This document shows positions 24,910 through 38,143 of a stretch of DNA of 64,000 nucleotides, piece by piece. A program made the position numbers and the translations under genes. The stretch's first letter is position 1; each line of letters begins with the position of its first letter. Below the pieces are notes generated by a model. The model saw nothing but the letters and a program-made list of their open reading frames with translations. It searched no databases and was not told the origin of the DNA. The stretch comes from Drosophila persimilis (lineage: Eukaryota > Arthropoda > Insecta > Diptera > Drosophilidae), in assembly GCF_003286085.1 (NCBI RefSeq), contig NW_020825359.1, positions 781,501 to 845,500 on the forward strand. The letters run 5' to 3'.

Positions 24910-25590
24910 AGTTTTAAAGTTCAAGCCGCGACATTAACACACGAAATCTGTGATTATCCGACACCGAAAAGAAAGCCTGTATCTGAATCTGAATCTGAAT
25001 CTGAATCTCAATCTCAACTCGAAATCCAATACCAAATGCGTATATTTAGCTACCTCGATTCGAATTGTTAAAAAATTGAGCTGTCTCCTCGTTCTCCAAG
25101 CGATCCGAGCTCGTATTGGTTTCCATATCCCATTCAACGCATGCCAATCCGAAACGTTTCTAGAGCGTGAATCAATCAATACAAATGCACTTCAGCTAAA
25201 CAAATTCACATAGAAATAAACAAAACCCAAAAAGAGAGAAGAACGAACAAAAGCCAACAGAAAATCGACAGGCAATCGGAAAAACTAACAACAAAATAAA
25301 ACCTAAACTAAAGCATCTGGCAAGATACGCAGACATAACGGGCATAAACATATTACCAGCGCGAAAATCACCAACAAATTGTTTCAATTGGAAGATCAAC
25401 GGATCAAAGTGTTCTTTCCCCACACAGAGAATCAGACAGCACGAATCAAAACAAGTATCTTAAGAATTCCAGCTTCGACGGGAAGATCTCAAGGAACCCT
25501 GTTGTTAATGATAGTAGATCCCAATCACAGCGCCACACCGGTCCGAGTAGGAGTGCGATTACGATTACGTGTACGAGTGTAGACCCCAAA
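24910..25590 (+). other. Possible non-coding leader exon (candidate CG3168 5' UTR)
   Basis: An initiator-like TCAGTT (24908-24913) is followed by about 680 bp of A-rich, stop-dense sequence of the sort common in fly 5' UTRs. It ends at a good donor, AAA|GTAAGG, at 25591. Downstream partners could be 27306-27592 or the CG3168 first coding exon. There is no transcript evidence. Confidence 0.3.
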
Positions 25591-27010
25591 GTAAGGCACG
25601 GCTCCCCATAATCATCTTACACATTTCGAATGCGGAACAGGCTACGGGGGGGGGGCGTCGTTCGATTGTTTATGGATAGGGCGGGCGGCGAAGACCCATT
25701 TAAGATGCAAACGTTACTGGGAAAAACCTATAGAGGGTAAGGAGACGTGAGGTGTAAGGAGGTGGCCGGTCCAGTGGCCGGGCCAGTCGATTGGCCCAAT
25801 ATTAACATACAATTTGATTGATAGATCATTTCATATTCAGCTCGGAAAATAACACAAATAAATGTTGTGTGCCTGGTTTTGTTTACTCGAAAATTTGCAT
25901 TTAAATTGTGGGAATATTTGCACTGTGCTGTTGTTCCTCTTTGTATTGACATGTTAATTAAAATTGGAACAATCCATAAATAGGTGCCAGGGGTTGGTTT
26001 CATAAAAGTACCCCCGGGAGCACGTGTAGGAGTACAGGCAGGAGTACTTCAGGAGAACTTCCACAGTGACCCACAATCAGTAGTAGTATATGAGTACATA
26101 CGAGTACGAGTATGTATCTATGATATTGCCTCGCCCTAGGCCGAACACGGCGTCATCCAATGTCAACGTCAGTCTTGGACAGCCTCGAGAGAGTGCGAGT
26201 ACGAGTATACATACATATGTATATTTTTATCCCAGTCTCAGTATTGTCTGGTGCGGTCTGGTTGTGGCTATAATCTGAAAATTTCCAGACCGAACAGGTC
26301 TCGTCCACCTTGCTCTGTCTCCCACAGAACGAGAGAAATTTTCTGGGCGTTGAGAGACAATTTTCTCAACCCCATTTGACCTCCATGGATATATGTAGGT
26401 AAAATACATGCACATGTAGTACATAGTACATAGGGGACCCAGAGAGGGACGAGAAGGACGTATTTCCGATACAACTAAATATAATTTCCTAAAGATGCTG
26501 CGTCACCAATTTGGCAAAGAAAATGATTCAAATATAGACCAAAAATGACACTTGTTGGGGGGTGCTTGGAAACCGATTTCGTAGCTCCAAAGATGATCTA
26601 TTTTAGACCCACTCTCTGACGCAGTTGATGGAGGGGCTGATGCTGATATTCAGTCCAACCGGTTTAACCGGTTGCAACGGGAACACTGTATTGGAAATGG
26701 CTTCGACAGAGGTCTGCCAACATCATATAGGAATATTTTGGATGCCATATGTATGTAGCGATCGTAGTGGTTCAGCAGAAGGAGCCCTCGCCACTGTAGG
26801 GGATCTGTACAGCCGAAAGGCGACTACACATTTTCCACGCGTGAACACAAATGGAATAAACATAAACAAAAAAGAGCACATATGTATATATGTATACTCG
26901 TATTAGGTGGTCGGAATAACAAGCGGATTCACTCAGTGCGTGTCCAAAATAAACAAGATTTAATCAGTTTTTCCACTCTCATTTTCGAAAGATATATCTT
27001 TCTAGTACCC

Positions 27011-27241
27011 CTATGTTTCCGCTATGTAGAAACGGTTCGATTGTACAAAATGTTCATGTTTTGGGTGCCATGAGGATTCACGTGTTTTGTGTGGCTTATA
27101 TTGGCCTTGTTTTGCAACAAATTGGGCGAAACGTGCCGATGTTTTCAAAAACGAAAGAACGGAATGAAATATGTAATATCCCGAGATGGCCATAATCAGA
27201 TAGACGATGCCCAGACGCTTGAGAATTTGCTGCCGTTCCAC
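27011..27241 (-). other. Unidentified open frame with a predicted membrane helix
   Basis: The frame reads ERQQILKRLGIVYLIMAISG, then a hydrophobic stretch, then a basic and His-rich tail ending at the stop at 27011. Third positions in the first part are C/G-rich as in coding DNA. No ATG is available before a stop unless it starts at the internal ATG or is joined by splicing (AACGGCAG could be an acceptor). It could be a small membrane-protein gene, a decayed exon, or chance. Confidence 0.25.
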
Positions 27242-27305
27242 TTTGGAATATGATAATTAACGTTCATTGAACATTTCATTCTACACTCAGTTGTCTCCAT
27301 TTCAG

Positions 27306-27592
27306 GGTTCTCAGCGCCGACCAATCCTTAACCAATGCCAGAAATATTAATATCAATCAATAAAGAGCTAAGAAAATCACCAGGGAGAAGGCCCAGCCAA
27401 AGCCAAAGCCAAAGCCGAAGTAATAAGTAATCCACGAGACCAAAATCAATTGCTAAACATTTGAATGGAAGCAATATTGCAGCTCAACCCGAACCAAAAT
27501 CAGAGGGAACAATCGAGAACGGTGCACCTGCAACTGCAACTAAAACTGCACTGCCACTGTTACCGCTACAGCAAGCAGTGCGTCGAGGAGAG
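27306..27592 (+). other. Possible internal non-coding exon (candidate CG3168 leader)
   Basis: A 287-bp segment is bounded by a strong acceptor (CTCCATTTCAG, ending 27305) and a strong donor (GAG|GTAAGT, from 27593). It lies on the same strand as CG3168. Reading frames inside carry no recognised domain. Confidence 0.3.
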
Positions 27593-29196
27593 GTAAGTTC
27601 TCCCAAACGTAAATGGCCCTTTAGCGGAAACGGAAACAGGACATGGCCATGACAATGGGTACTTCTTTGAAGGGAAAAATGTTTTTTTTTTTTTAACAAT
27701 TAAACCAGTCTTCATGTTTCCCATCGAGGTACACGTGCCTTGACAATAAGATACCCTGAGATAACTCAGTACCAGCATTTATGTACCTCTAATCCGAAGT
27801 GGTTTGGCAGGAAGGCTAGGTACTTCATATGTGGAGAGAGAACTACCACTCTAGATACAAATTCAACCCCTAACTGCTAAGCCCCGCTGGAAGAGAGTCT
27901 CAGTCAAGCTGTGAAACTTATTCTCTTTTATTTGATAAAACTTTCATCAAGATATTGAGGGGCACATTAAACATTGCATTGAACCAACGAATCATCACCA
28001 AAATCATCTCGAGGGATATGTCTTTATGATTTTCCGACTCTTCGACTAGCGTATAAACTGTTCGTATTCGGCTCTATTTCTTTCATCATCGAACACCTAA
28101 TTGGCCATTCAATTGTTTCTAATTATTGGTGGTAATTGCCCTTGATTTGCCGTTCTACCCAAATTATATATATAATATGAATAAATGTATTCATATCCAT
28201 AGTACAAGCTTACAAGTAGTATACCGAGTACCTGCATATGTGGAACTGTTGTGGCCACGCCCCAGGGTAATTAAACAAGTTAAGTTAAACACTTGTGCTT
28301 GTGGCGCTGTCTTTTTATGACAGTTAAACAGTTAAACAGTAACTGAAATAAACTGAGCCAAACAGAACAGAAATAATAATTTAATCAAAATATTTACACC
28401 CAGATAAGACAAGTGAAACGTGGCACTTGCCAAGGGTTTTACGTCTGATGATGTGATGAGGAAGAAGTTGAAATGTCAGTCAACATTGGGGGCTGTAAGA
28501 ACTTGCACTAATTCGCAATTGTTTATTTGCGACTTGGGTAATAAGGAAATGCCAAAAAGGGAGGACAGTTGTTCTCAAATGGTATTTCAAAGCCATTCGA
28601 AAAGATTCGAATAGGAGAACTCTTATCGAGGATCCTAATATATAGATTTCTGCCCAAAACAAATATCTTGGGGTAGGTTTCCACCCCAACCCCAAACGCA
28701 TATTGTACTTAAAATAACACGCATCAAGATTCTGCTCGCAATAATTACTCGTATGTATTTATTTATTTGTTTTTCGTATTGTGTGGGCCTTGCCTTCGTT
28801 CATTTTGGCTCGAACCGATTCGAATTGGTTTGAATCAGCGGAAAGTTCTTTGATTCGGATACAGATACAGATAGATACATATGTACGTGCGCAGATGTAG
28901 ATGCACGAATACAGTGAATGCTGGCCGTACAGGTACCGCGAATCGAGCGAAACAAAGCAGATCAGAGAACTACAGACCACATCGGAGCAAGGCAACTGTT
29001 TTAATTGTGCAATTAGCTGCATAATTGCAATGCTCTGAATGGCGGATACCCGCGGGCGGTATCCAACAATGCGAAGGTTCATCTAGTGCTCACAAGTGCT
29101 CCAAGGTGGATGGGATGCACGTAATCAGAGGGGGAGGCCCTTTTCCATGGTGACCCCGACACGCCTGTGTGGAAAACCCTTCAACCAGATCTTCTT

Positions 29197-29217
29197 TCTC
29201 TCTCTCTCTCTCTCTCT
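29197..29217 (+). repeat. TC dinucleotide run
   Basis: About ten TC units. On the complement this is a GAGA-type tract. Confidence 0.8.
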
Positions 29218-31740
29218 ATCTACAGCTATGTAGATTATAATCTAAGTCCTTTTCCCGAGTGGTTTGTTTATCAATTAATGGGAAAAGCCCCTGCAGTGCT
29301 ATCAGCCTGAGACCCTCATTTGTTTTCCTTTCCACCTTTATGGGCCCTTCGCTGCCACTGGCTCGTGTTTCGAGGCTTGTTAATCACGTACTTATCAGAC
29401 TATTTAATGTATCAAACGACAGTAGCAACGGTAGTGACAGTAGCCCTCAGCCAGGTACACAGCAGTGAGAAGAATCAAGTTGTAAAAGTTTTAAATCAAA
29501 TTTCCAACTACCAGAATTACCTGCATGCATTATCCGGGAGACACTCAGACAACAAAACCCTAACAAAACAAAAGCAAAAACAGAAACAGAAACAAAAACA
29601 AATGTCAAACCAAAACAATTGCTTCATATATCTATTTGCATAGAGCAACAGCATGTATTGTCCGAATGGATGGTGTTATTTCTATTGGTGGATATCATTA
29701 TTGCCGGGCGCCACAAACCTGTTAGGTATAGAAATATCTCTGCACCGATACTCGTACCAAAACCCACTCAAGCAGACAGTGACAGTCCCTCAGTCCCTCA
29801 GTCCCTCGGCCGGGCGTTCGATGCGTTCCCCCACAAAACATATCCCAATTGATGCCATACCCTGGGGGCCCATAGATATGGCTGTTCCAGTTCATTGTTG
29901 GGTGGAACTAGTTTCGCGAACCGCTAATAAATACATATGTCTATATAAGTTAATCAAATATCGTTTAGGACCATGTTTCAGACGCGTAAGGGCTAAAAGG
30001 ATTAGAAGAGTCCAGTCTATAAGGAGTGGTCCCAACCCGAGGGGTAATAGACTACTAAACGAGAAAGACTATCTGCTAAACGGGCCATGCAAAGCATGAA
30101 TATAGAGATCAGCAACAGAGCAGGCTTATCACGGTGCTGCATGTCCTGTTTTCTAGAAGATCAACGATCGCTCTAATTTAAGAAATAGTATTTTAAAAGG
30201 CAACTGGAGACAATATATTTTCACTTAAGTCAGCTTATCTAATGTCATCTGTACATATTCGGATCGATGCATTCATCCAGCTTCCGCTTCCAAATGAACC
30301 ATAGAGCTGAACATAGAGCACGCACATCTCCAACTATCGCCGTTCCAGTTCTTATTTACGAGTAATACCGATGACGTTGCCGCCTTAAAGGTTCAGCGGG
30401 TTGATTGTCATTGGTTCTAACCGGTTCACACTGGCTACTGGCGCGACTGGAGAGTGTTCTTCGGGCTCTTCTGGTTGTTGATTTGGTTGAAATTGAATTG
30501 ATTTCTGCTTAAGTCCCATGTTTAGTCATACGGCAACCAATCGGTTGCCTGTATGTATTTTGTCATTCGGAGTGTGTTTGAAGAGACTCGATCTCGTACT
30601 TTTCCCCTTGTCTTAATTGTTATTGGGCATGCAATGAGGAATGAGGAATGAGGGAAGAGGGATGGTGCCATGGTGCGGGGCACCAAATGGACCATAGACA
30701 TTGCGTAGCCGAAAGTGACATGGCAGTTTGCATTCACGTGACTCTGAGATACCGAGATACCGAGACACCGAGATCTGTGTGCGTCAGAGGAGCCCCGAAA
30801 GGTATCAAGAAAAATCCCCGCTAAGCCAATTATAATGTTGATGTTTTGATCGTTATAATGTTGCTTCTCATCAAATGACAGATCATAAAGCTAAAGATAG
30901 ACGGCTTTACGAGGCCGCCAAGCCAAGCGTAAGATCTTCACCAGATCTCCAAGGATGGGGTTTACAGCGGGCTATGCAGATTTTCGATGTTCATAGTTAA
31001 GCCAGTATTGGGGATCGATCGTTGCATACTTTCGAGCTGGACCTTGACAGAGCTGTCTGGAGCTAAGACTAACTGGTGGATAGATACAAGCCCATGTACC
31101 TTCTAGCCATGCCTCTGATCTGCTGGAGATCCACTCTCCACGCAGATTTATATCTGGTAAACAGTTTACTTCTGCTTTTTCGCTGATAAGAGCAACGTAA
31201 CCATGTGCATTCTGGTGTGTGGGTGACCCATAAATCAGAGAATACATCAACAGACCCTAAGCCGCAGCATCATAAAGTCTACACACATTTCCACTGACGT
31301 CAGCCGACTCCAACTGGAGTGTACGCAGAGATCTCGTCGCAAGCAAACATCTTCTTTTGGAAGGGACAACACGTTGACTTTGACTTTGATGGTGTCCAAT
31401 GTACAGACGAGTGGCAGTCAAAGGACACGCGCTAAGCTGTCCGAAATCTGTTTGAGCAGCGGTGTTACGGATGGGCCTCCGGTCACATGGGTTGACAGCC
31501 GCTCCGGAGAGGTGACGGGAAGACTAGAAGAGGGGCTCCCTCCAGCGTTGACAGCTGACAACTGGGCAAACAGCTCTGAACTTGAGCGAAATGAGTTCAG
31601 ATTGCTTGTGGCCCAATATTTGCCTATCCGTGTGGCCAATATTTGCATTTACTTGATTCCGAAATTTCGAAAGAGTGACAAAAATACGATGCTCTTTATT
31701 TTTAGCACAACTGGCTGCATTTGCTTGCATTTAAAGCTTT

Positions 31741-32210
31741 CCGAATAAGTCCGAATTACTCCGAGTTATATAGAATACCGAACCATCTCTAGGCTTTACG
31801 GAGAGCACTCCCCATTACATTAAATTACTTTTAAACGACTCCGAATTTTATATCCGATTTTTTTCGATATCTTAAGCTATTCCGAATTATATGGAATACC
31901 TCTTATTTAAGCCGAACTGTCTTTTTCTTTTTTAGAAAGCACTCCTAATTACTTTAATGACGACTCCGAATTATAATTCCGACATTTTGCATTTGCTGGC
32001 ATTTCAAAATAGTCCTAATTACTCTGAAAAACTCAGGAATATTCGGAACACCTCCCATTGTGTCCTCTTCCCAGAGCATTTTTAATTACATTTAAAAACT
32101 AAAGAAAAACATACTCCGAAAGATCTCTGAGTCTGAGTGGCCCAGAAATATGCCCTTTTTTCGTGCTACCTATTCCTACTTTGGGACACGCACTCCGAAT
32201 TATAGCTAAT
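31741..32210 (+). repeat. Degenerate repeat of a CTCCGAATTA-like word
   Basis: Variants of ACTCCGAATTAT or ATTCCGAATTATATGGAA recur at irregular 40-110 bp spacing over 470 bp. They look like a decayed tandem array. No coding or RNA interpretation was found. Confidence 0.5.
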
Positions 32211-35200
32211 AAATCCCTAAATCCACTTTAAACAGCCACTGATATGTGATTGCTTTGTTCCAAAGTTGAACGATATCGGAACTACCCAGCATATGAGAAC
32301 ATATGCCTGTGGAAAAGTGACGATAATCATTTCGCTGAGCTTGGACGTGCTCTCGATTCAATTCCATGGCTATGGGGCTGCGGAAAAACACTTTGCTCAC
32401 ACAAAAACAGTTTTGTTTCTTCTTTTTTTCGTTGTTTTTTTATGAAATGACAAAAATTACGTAGATCTTTTGCCGCCACCGGGGCAGGGCAGGGCACGAG
32501 GCGAACAGAGACGGTGGTGTGGACAAACCACAAGCACGCAAATACAACCGACGACACATGCGAGGAGGAGGCGAGCCAGAGAGCCTCACAAGATGAACAT
32601 ACAATATGTATGTACCGATATGGCTCCACATATTATACACTATAGAGACACAAAAGTCACTCATATACATAACCATTCATGTGGGTATATTCGTATGGCT
32701 GCGTATTTCTGATATTCCTGGACAATATCGATCCAAGATCATGATTCCAGAGATCAAGCAAGAGATTTCAAAGCAGTCACTGGAATAGCTTTTGAAACAC
32801 CTTCAGTCAACAGTCAACCGGTTCGAAGCGGACTGAGAACCGATTAAGGTGTTGCATCTTAAATACGATTGGAGCTGTAATCATAAATAGTTCTTACTTG
32901 ACGTTTAGATGTTCCTGGTTTTTGCTGGTTTCTAAGCGATTCCCATACTCTATCCGATTTGAACCCGATTTGGCTACCTTTTTGGCTATTACGTATGCGA
33001 TCATTTCTGGAATTCCTGGCAGATTTTCGGTACTTGTTTTTGTGTGCACTTTTTGATTGCCAACACCCCTCTCCCCTGTGGTGTGGTCGGGGCTTGTGCG
33101 ATTGCAAAAGCCAGAGGCTGGCCCTGTCTGATAAGAGCGAAGCGGGTAGGCAGTGATAAGCATCGAAGTGCGACCACAACGATGCCTCGGCTACTGGTAT
33201 ACGTACTGCTTCTTTCTTCCCATTTGCCTCAGATTTTCCATTTTGCCATAGCTTTCTGCCTTTTCCTCCGCCTCCGCCTCCGCCTTCGACTTCTGGTGGT
33301 GGTGCTGCTGGTGTTGCTTTGCGCGATCCATTGGCGATAACGTCAAGAGCAAGAACCAGAGCACACAACACAAGAACCGAGCGCCACCGAGAGTGGCGGA
33401 CACACCGATCGGATGGGCATCGGGGATGGGCATCGGGGATGGGATGGGGATGGGGCGAGAGACACACTCAAAGATCGAATCAGAGAGAGAGATAGGGGAG
33501 AGAGCGCCAGCAGCATCCAAACAAAGAGACAGTGAACAAACTAATGGAATCGGCGGACACTCGTAACCGGCGGACGGACAGGGACTGTGGCGTGCCGCTG
33601 CCGATTATAAAAGAGCCGCCCCGACGCCACTTGGAACGCATTGTCCATTCGCTCTTGGAGCCGCGTGGAGCTCCTCCAACCAGTGAACACCATCCGTATC
33701 CGTATTCGTATCCGCATCCGTATTCCCAATCCGTTAACCGCTGAGTGCCGTTCACGTGCATCACTTTCATCCAGGTCCGGAGGGCAGAAAAACGTTTAAG
33801 TTTGCGAAATCGACGACGACGACCAGCACGAGGACGACAACAAAGACAGCAGTAGTAGGTGCGTATCCCAATCCCTTTTAGTCCTATACCCATCCAAATG
33901 CATAGCCTGCCCAAAGAGGATAAATGTGATGCGGGGTTGTGGATCGTGAATCATCTTCGAATTTCATTGAGATTCAATTGGCTTCGCGTCTTCCTGGTAC
34001 TCGTACTCGTAAATAAGATTAAGATGCAAAACGAAACGATCTTATTTTCTGGTTTCCCAGAGGGGCATTATTCCACATTTTTATTCCAATACGATCCGTT
34101 CCGTTCCGATCCGATCTGATTCGATGCGATCCGATCCGATGGCTTCTTTTCCCCCGCTTGAAATACAGAGTAAGGGCTTTAAATAAAATTTAAAAAAGTG
34201 CATAAATTAATTATGCAAACTAAATTGTCGCCCGCCCGCGAAACACGTAAGAAAAGCGAATCAACAATAACAGCATTCAAATTGCTCGTAAAATATTGAA
34301 CGGGTAAAACGCGACAGCAAACAACACCTGTCCTCCAAAACGATCCCCATCCTCGCCGGATGGGCCTCCGCCGAAGAGCCTACCGTTTATTCTACCCACT
34401 TGAACCATCAGATAAAAGTGATCTTTCAGAAGAAGTCTAAGGTGACTTCCATCTCCAAGTGATCCCTTCCATTTTGGCACGTTTGGACATTTGCGTTTTT
34501 ATTTTATCCAAGAAGTGATCCCCATCCTATCATTAGAGTTTCTGTCCACTGATCATTCTAAAATTCTGAACAGTCTGATATTAAGTCATTCAATTTCACC
34601 AGATCTCCAGCGACAGGCTGAATCGTATTGAATCACACTGATCGAGAATAGCTTGAGGCGGTTGCTTTCGCTGTTGCTGAGAGAATCCCAGATCCCAGGC
34701 GATCTCTACCGGTCCATATAGTACCAGTGCGAGTATTAGTCATGTTTTGTTTTGCTTCTTCGGCTGTGCTCTGCTAAGTGCTACCTCTCACATAGATTTC
34801 CCAACTCTCGATCGTAATACGGAACTCGGAATTCCGCCGAGCTCTTGATGTTTAATTTAATGCTTTCGTCTTCTCTGGTTCTCTGGTTCTCTGGCTGTCT
34901 GCTCTCTGAGACTTTTGTTTTCGTTTCGCACATATTGTTTTCAATTGGGAATTGGACAATTAATTGAAATGTTTGTGCAGCGATCAAAACGGGGGGTGTC
35001 CGAGTAGGCGACGGCTACCAATTGAAGATGAAGATGAAGAAAGATCTCATGAAAGAGTGAAGAATGAAAACCAATTCAAACAAGTTTGGGCCGCACGCAG
35101 TTTTATTAACATTCAGCAATAACTGAACACTGAACGAGCATATATACAAATATATGTTCGATTCAATATGCAATAAATATGTATGTATATGTATGTATGT

Positions 35201-36552
35201 ATGTGTCGGGATTGTTATTGTTTATAGATTAAAATATACGAGTATGTACGCCCCAAATTGAACTCGAATGAAGCGAATGCAGAAACCCCCACGATCGGTA
35301 TCGATCCCCAAGAGCCAAGACAACCACCCATCCTCGATCGTTCCGTTCCGTTTCTATGCGATTCGTTTCGTTCCATATCTGGACTCCTTTTTAATGAATT
35401 GAGTGAAAGTTCGGTCCGTGGATAGTGGTTTTCTGTTGCAATTCCAGGTATTCCAGAAGGGACGTACACACCAAAGCAAAATTGTAGTATATGGTTTTAA
35501 GCCTCAACCCTTGGAACCTCGGAACCTTTGGGCCCTGGAACTGGTACTGTACAAGGTTCTCAAAGTTTTCAAAGTTCAACGCTTTCCCGCTGAGTTCAAA
35601 CTCCATTCAAAGTTTATACGGGATGCATGTTTAGTATTCTGAGGAATTAGGCTGTCTGTCAAAGAGCATAATTATCCAGTTTGAATTTATCAATTTCAAA
35701 TTTATTTGTTTTTGTCAGTCTGACAGTTTGCTGTGGGTGGAGGTGAAGGTGAAGGTGTAGGTGGGTGGAGAGGATGAAAATTTCTAAGCATTTCACAAAT
35801 GTCTAATTAAATTAATTGTGGGCAGACAGGCGTGTGTGTGGACACATGGGGAAAAAGTACAGTTTGACTGTGGCGAAAATAAAGCGACGCGACAATGAAA
35901 AATGTGAAATGTGAAATGAACAAAGAACACGTTCCCCACTCGAATCGGACCGCATGGGTATCGGTATGGGTATGGGTATGGGTCGGAGGTGCGATAATTT
36001 CCCAAATGAGGCAACAAGAAATTAGCGTCAAATTACGCTCCATAAACGAAAGCGCAATGGGTGGGGGGATTAATCAACTATTATGCAAGCCCTCGTTGGG
36101 TCCACGCTTTCATTTAATCTCTCCCTCTCTACCTCTCTCTGCTAGAAACGGAGGCAGTCACGTCTCGAATTGTGTCTAAGAACTGTACGTAAAAAAGTGT
36201 ACACACGATTGCAGATCTCAAATTTCACTTTGCTTTGCTGCCTGCATATCATGATGCCGACAGACGTGTAAACCTTTTTGGCCAAAGGGTCGAAGGCTCC
36301 AGGGCCCGTGTTGCCAATTAGGCAATTAGCCCCCCGATTGACTTTAAGACCACAGGAATGATCTACGTCCTAGCCTAATGATATATGTATGCACCTGACC
36401 AGCGAAAAAAAAAACAAAAAATTAAGGGGTTTAGGCTTGTAATTACCATATAACTCACTCCGGCTTATAGATCATTTTCTGTGAAATCTTTCTTCATATT
36501 TATTTTGTATTTTTCGAGAGACTTCCTCCCTGTCTCCGACACCGTACGTGTG

Positions 36553-36598
36553 TCTGTATCTGTATCTGTATCTGTATCTGTATCTGTATCTGTATCTC
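36553..36598 (+). repeat. TCTGTA hexanucleotide microsatellite
   Basis: About seven tandem TCTGTA units in non-coding DNA. Confidence 0.85.
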
Positions 36599-37415
36599 TG
36601 CTGACTCAGTCACATGGCCAGCTTACACGATCATTGCTCGCTCGCATCGATTCCAATGTATCAGTAATCGCAATGACAACAACTATATATACATATGTAT
36701 ATATACAATATATGTAACAATATCAGCAATATATACCAACAACAACGATAATAATAATGCCGTTTATAAGTATCAAGTATTATTATTATTCTTTTGATCG
36801 CTTAAGCCGCGGCCTGCTGCCGTTAATTGTTCTGCCCTCACAAAAGGGTTTGCGGATTCTCATTGGGTTTGTCACCCGCCATCTCTCCAACCAGCCATCG
36901 TTAACCGATCGTTAATCATCGTAAGTGATGAACTTGACTCGGACAGATCATGAACAGTCTTTCGTTCCAAGGGATCATGAGGTTGAGTGCTCTGATCGAA
37001 AGGATCTCCGCAGTGCACTGAACAAAATGTACCTGTACTTAAATAAAAACACTAGTAATAGTATACCTGTGGTTAAGCTTTGCTTTTAATGATCAATTAT
37101 TAATAGTCCATTTGGAGTTTCACATTATTCTTGAAAATCGGGTAATCCCCACTTCCTCTTCTTCTCTTCTCTCACCCAACTGCGGTTCGCGCCTAAATTT
37201 CGAATTTCAATTAGTCCGATCGGAACAGTGGAACACAGGGAACACTGAAATGGGAGTGAAGTGAAAGAGGGGGTGCCTTGGGGGGAGGTAGTATATGTAT
37301 CGTCGCTCTGAGCGTCTGATAAGCCTCAGGGCGTGTTCCAGTCCCATTTCGTTCCGCCACGATCGAGCCGACTCTGGCTCTGGCTCTGGCTCTGGCTTGG
37401 GACGCCTTTTTGGTG

Positions 37416-38143
37416 TATTTAAGCGCGCGCGTAACGCTTCTCAGATACTTTCCACCATTTGGCGCGAACAAACGCTCATCGAGAGACCCGCTAGACAGCC
37501 GCTAAAGACCGCTAATAAAATACCGCCCCGGCTTACGCTCTCCGCCAGTAAAACGCCAACAGTAATACTCACACCCATCAAAACCAATCCAATCTAATCC
37601 AAAGAAATTTCGGTTTTTTGTTACTGTTTAAGTTTGAGTTTGAGTTTTCGTTTACGCTGACGTTCGAAACGGCTGCTCTCAATGCAGCTCGGTATTCCCG
37701 CACCGTCTGACAGTTAAAGTTTTTAATGTTTTCGCCAGCTAGTGACGATTGTCAGGCCAACCTGAGAACTTCTCGCACCACAAACGCCAAAATCCACAAC
37801 AAGCAGAAACAGTCGCTCAGCTGACACCCAAAACAAATCGCCTTAACTACAATTTGAGTATACTTTCCATCCAATATAAACAAAACAAAACGCAACAAAA
37901 CGGAACAAAACCAAAACCAAAACCAGAAAATAAATAAATAAATAAAACCAAAAGCAAGTGCGAAAAGCAGCTTTCCCATATTCCCTTTTTGTCAAAAAAT
38001 ACAATATTTCATTGTTTCCCGTCCCCCCGAAACACCGAAAACCCGAAACAAGTGCAACGCGCGTACAAACAAATCAAGCGATCTCCAAGCGATCTCCAAG
38101 CCGAAAACGAACGAATTCCCTATACCCATCTCCCATACAACAG
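37416..38143 (+). promoter_or_regulatory. Candidate promoter and leader exon of CG3168
   Basis: TATTTAAG (37416-37423) lies 27 bp before the A of TCAGAT (37441-37446), an acceptable TATA-Inr pair, slightly close. About 700 bp of stop-rich, A/C-rich sequence follow and end at CAG|GTAAAC (donor from 38144). The next plus-strand acceptor in use is at 40450, directly before the first coding exon of CG3168. Other possible leaders (24910-25590; donor at 33859) suggest several promoters. Confidence 0.4.

Noticed and set aside
33480..33914. 144-codon minus-strand frame and a matching plus-strand frame
   Set aside because: Both derive from CGTATC/GGGATG simple repeats; neither has domain structure.
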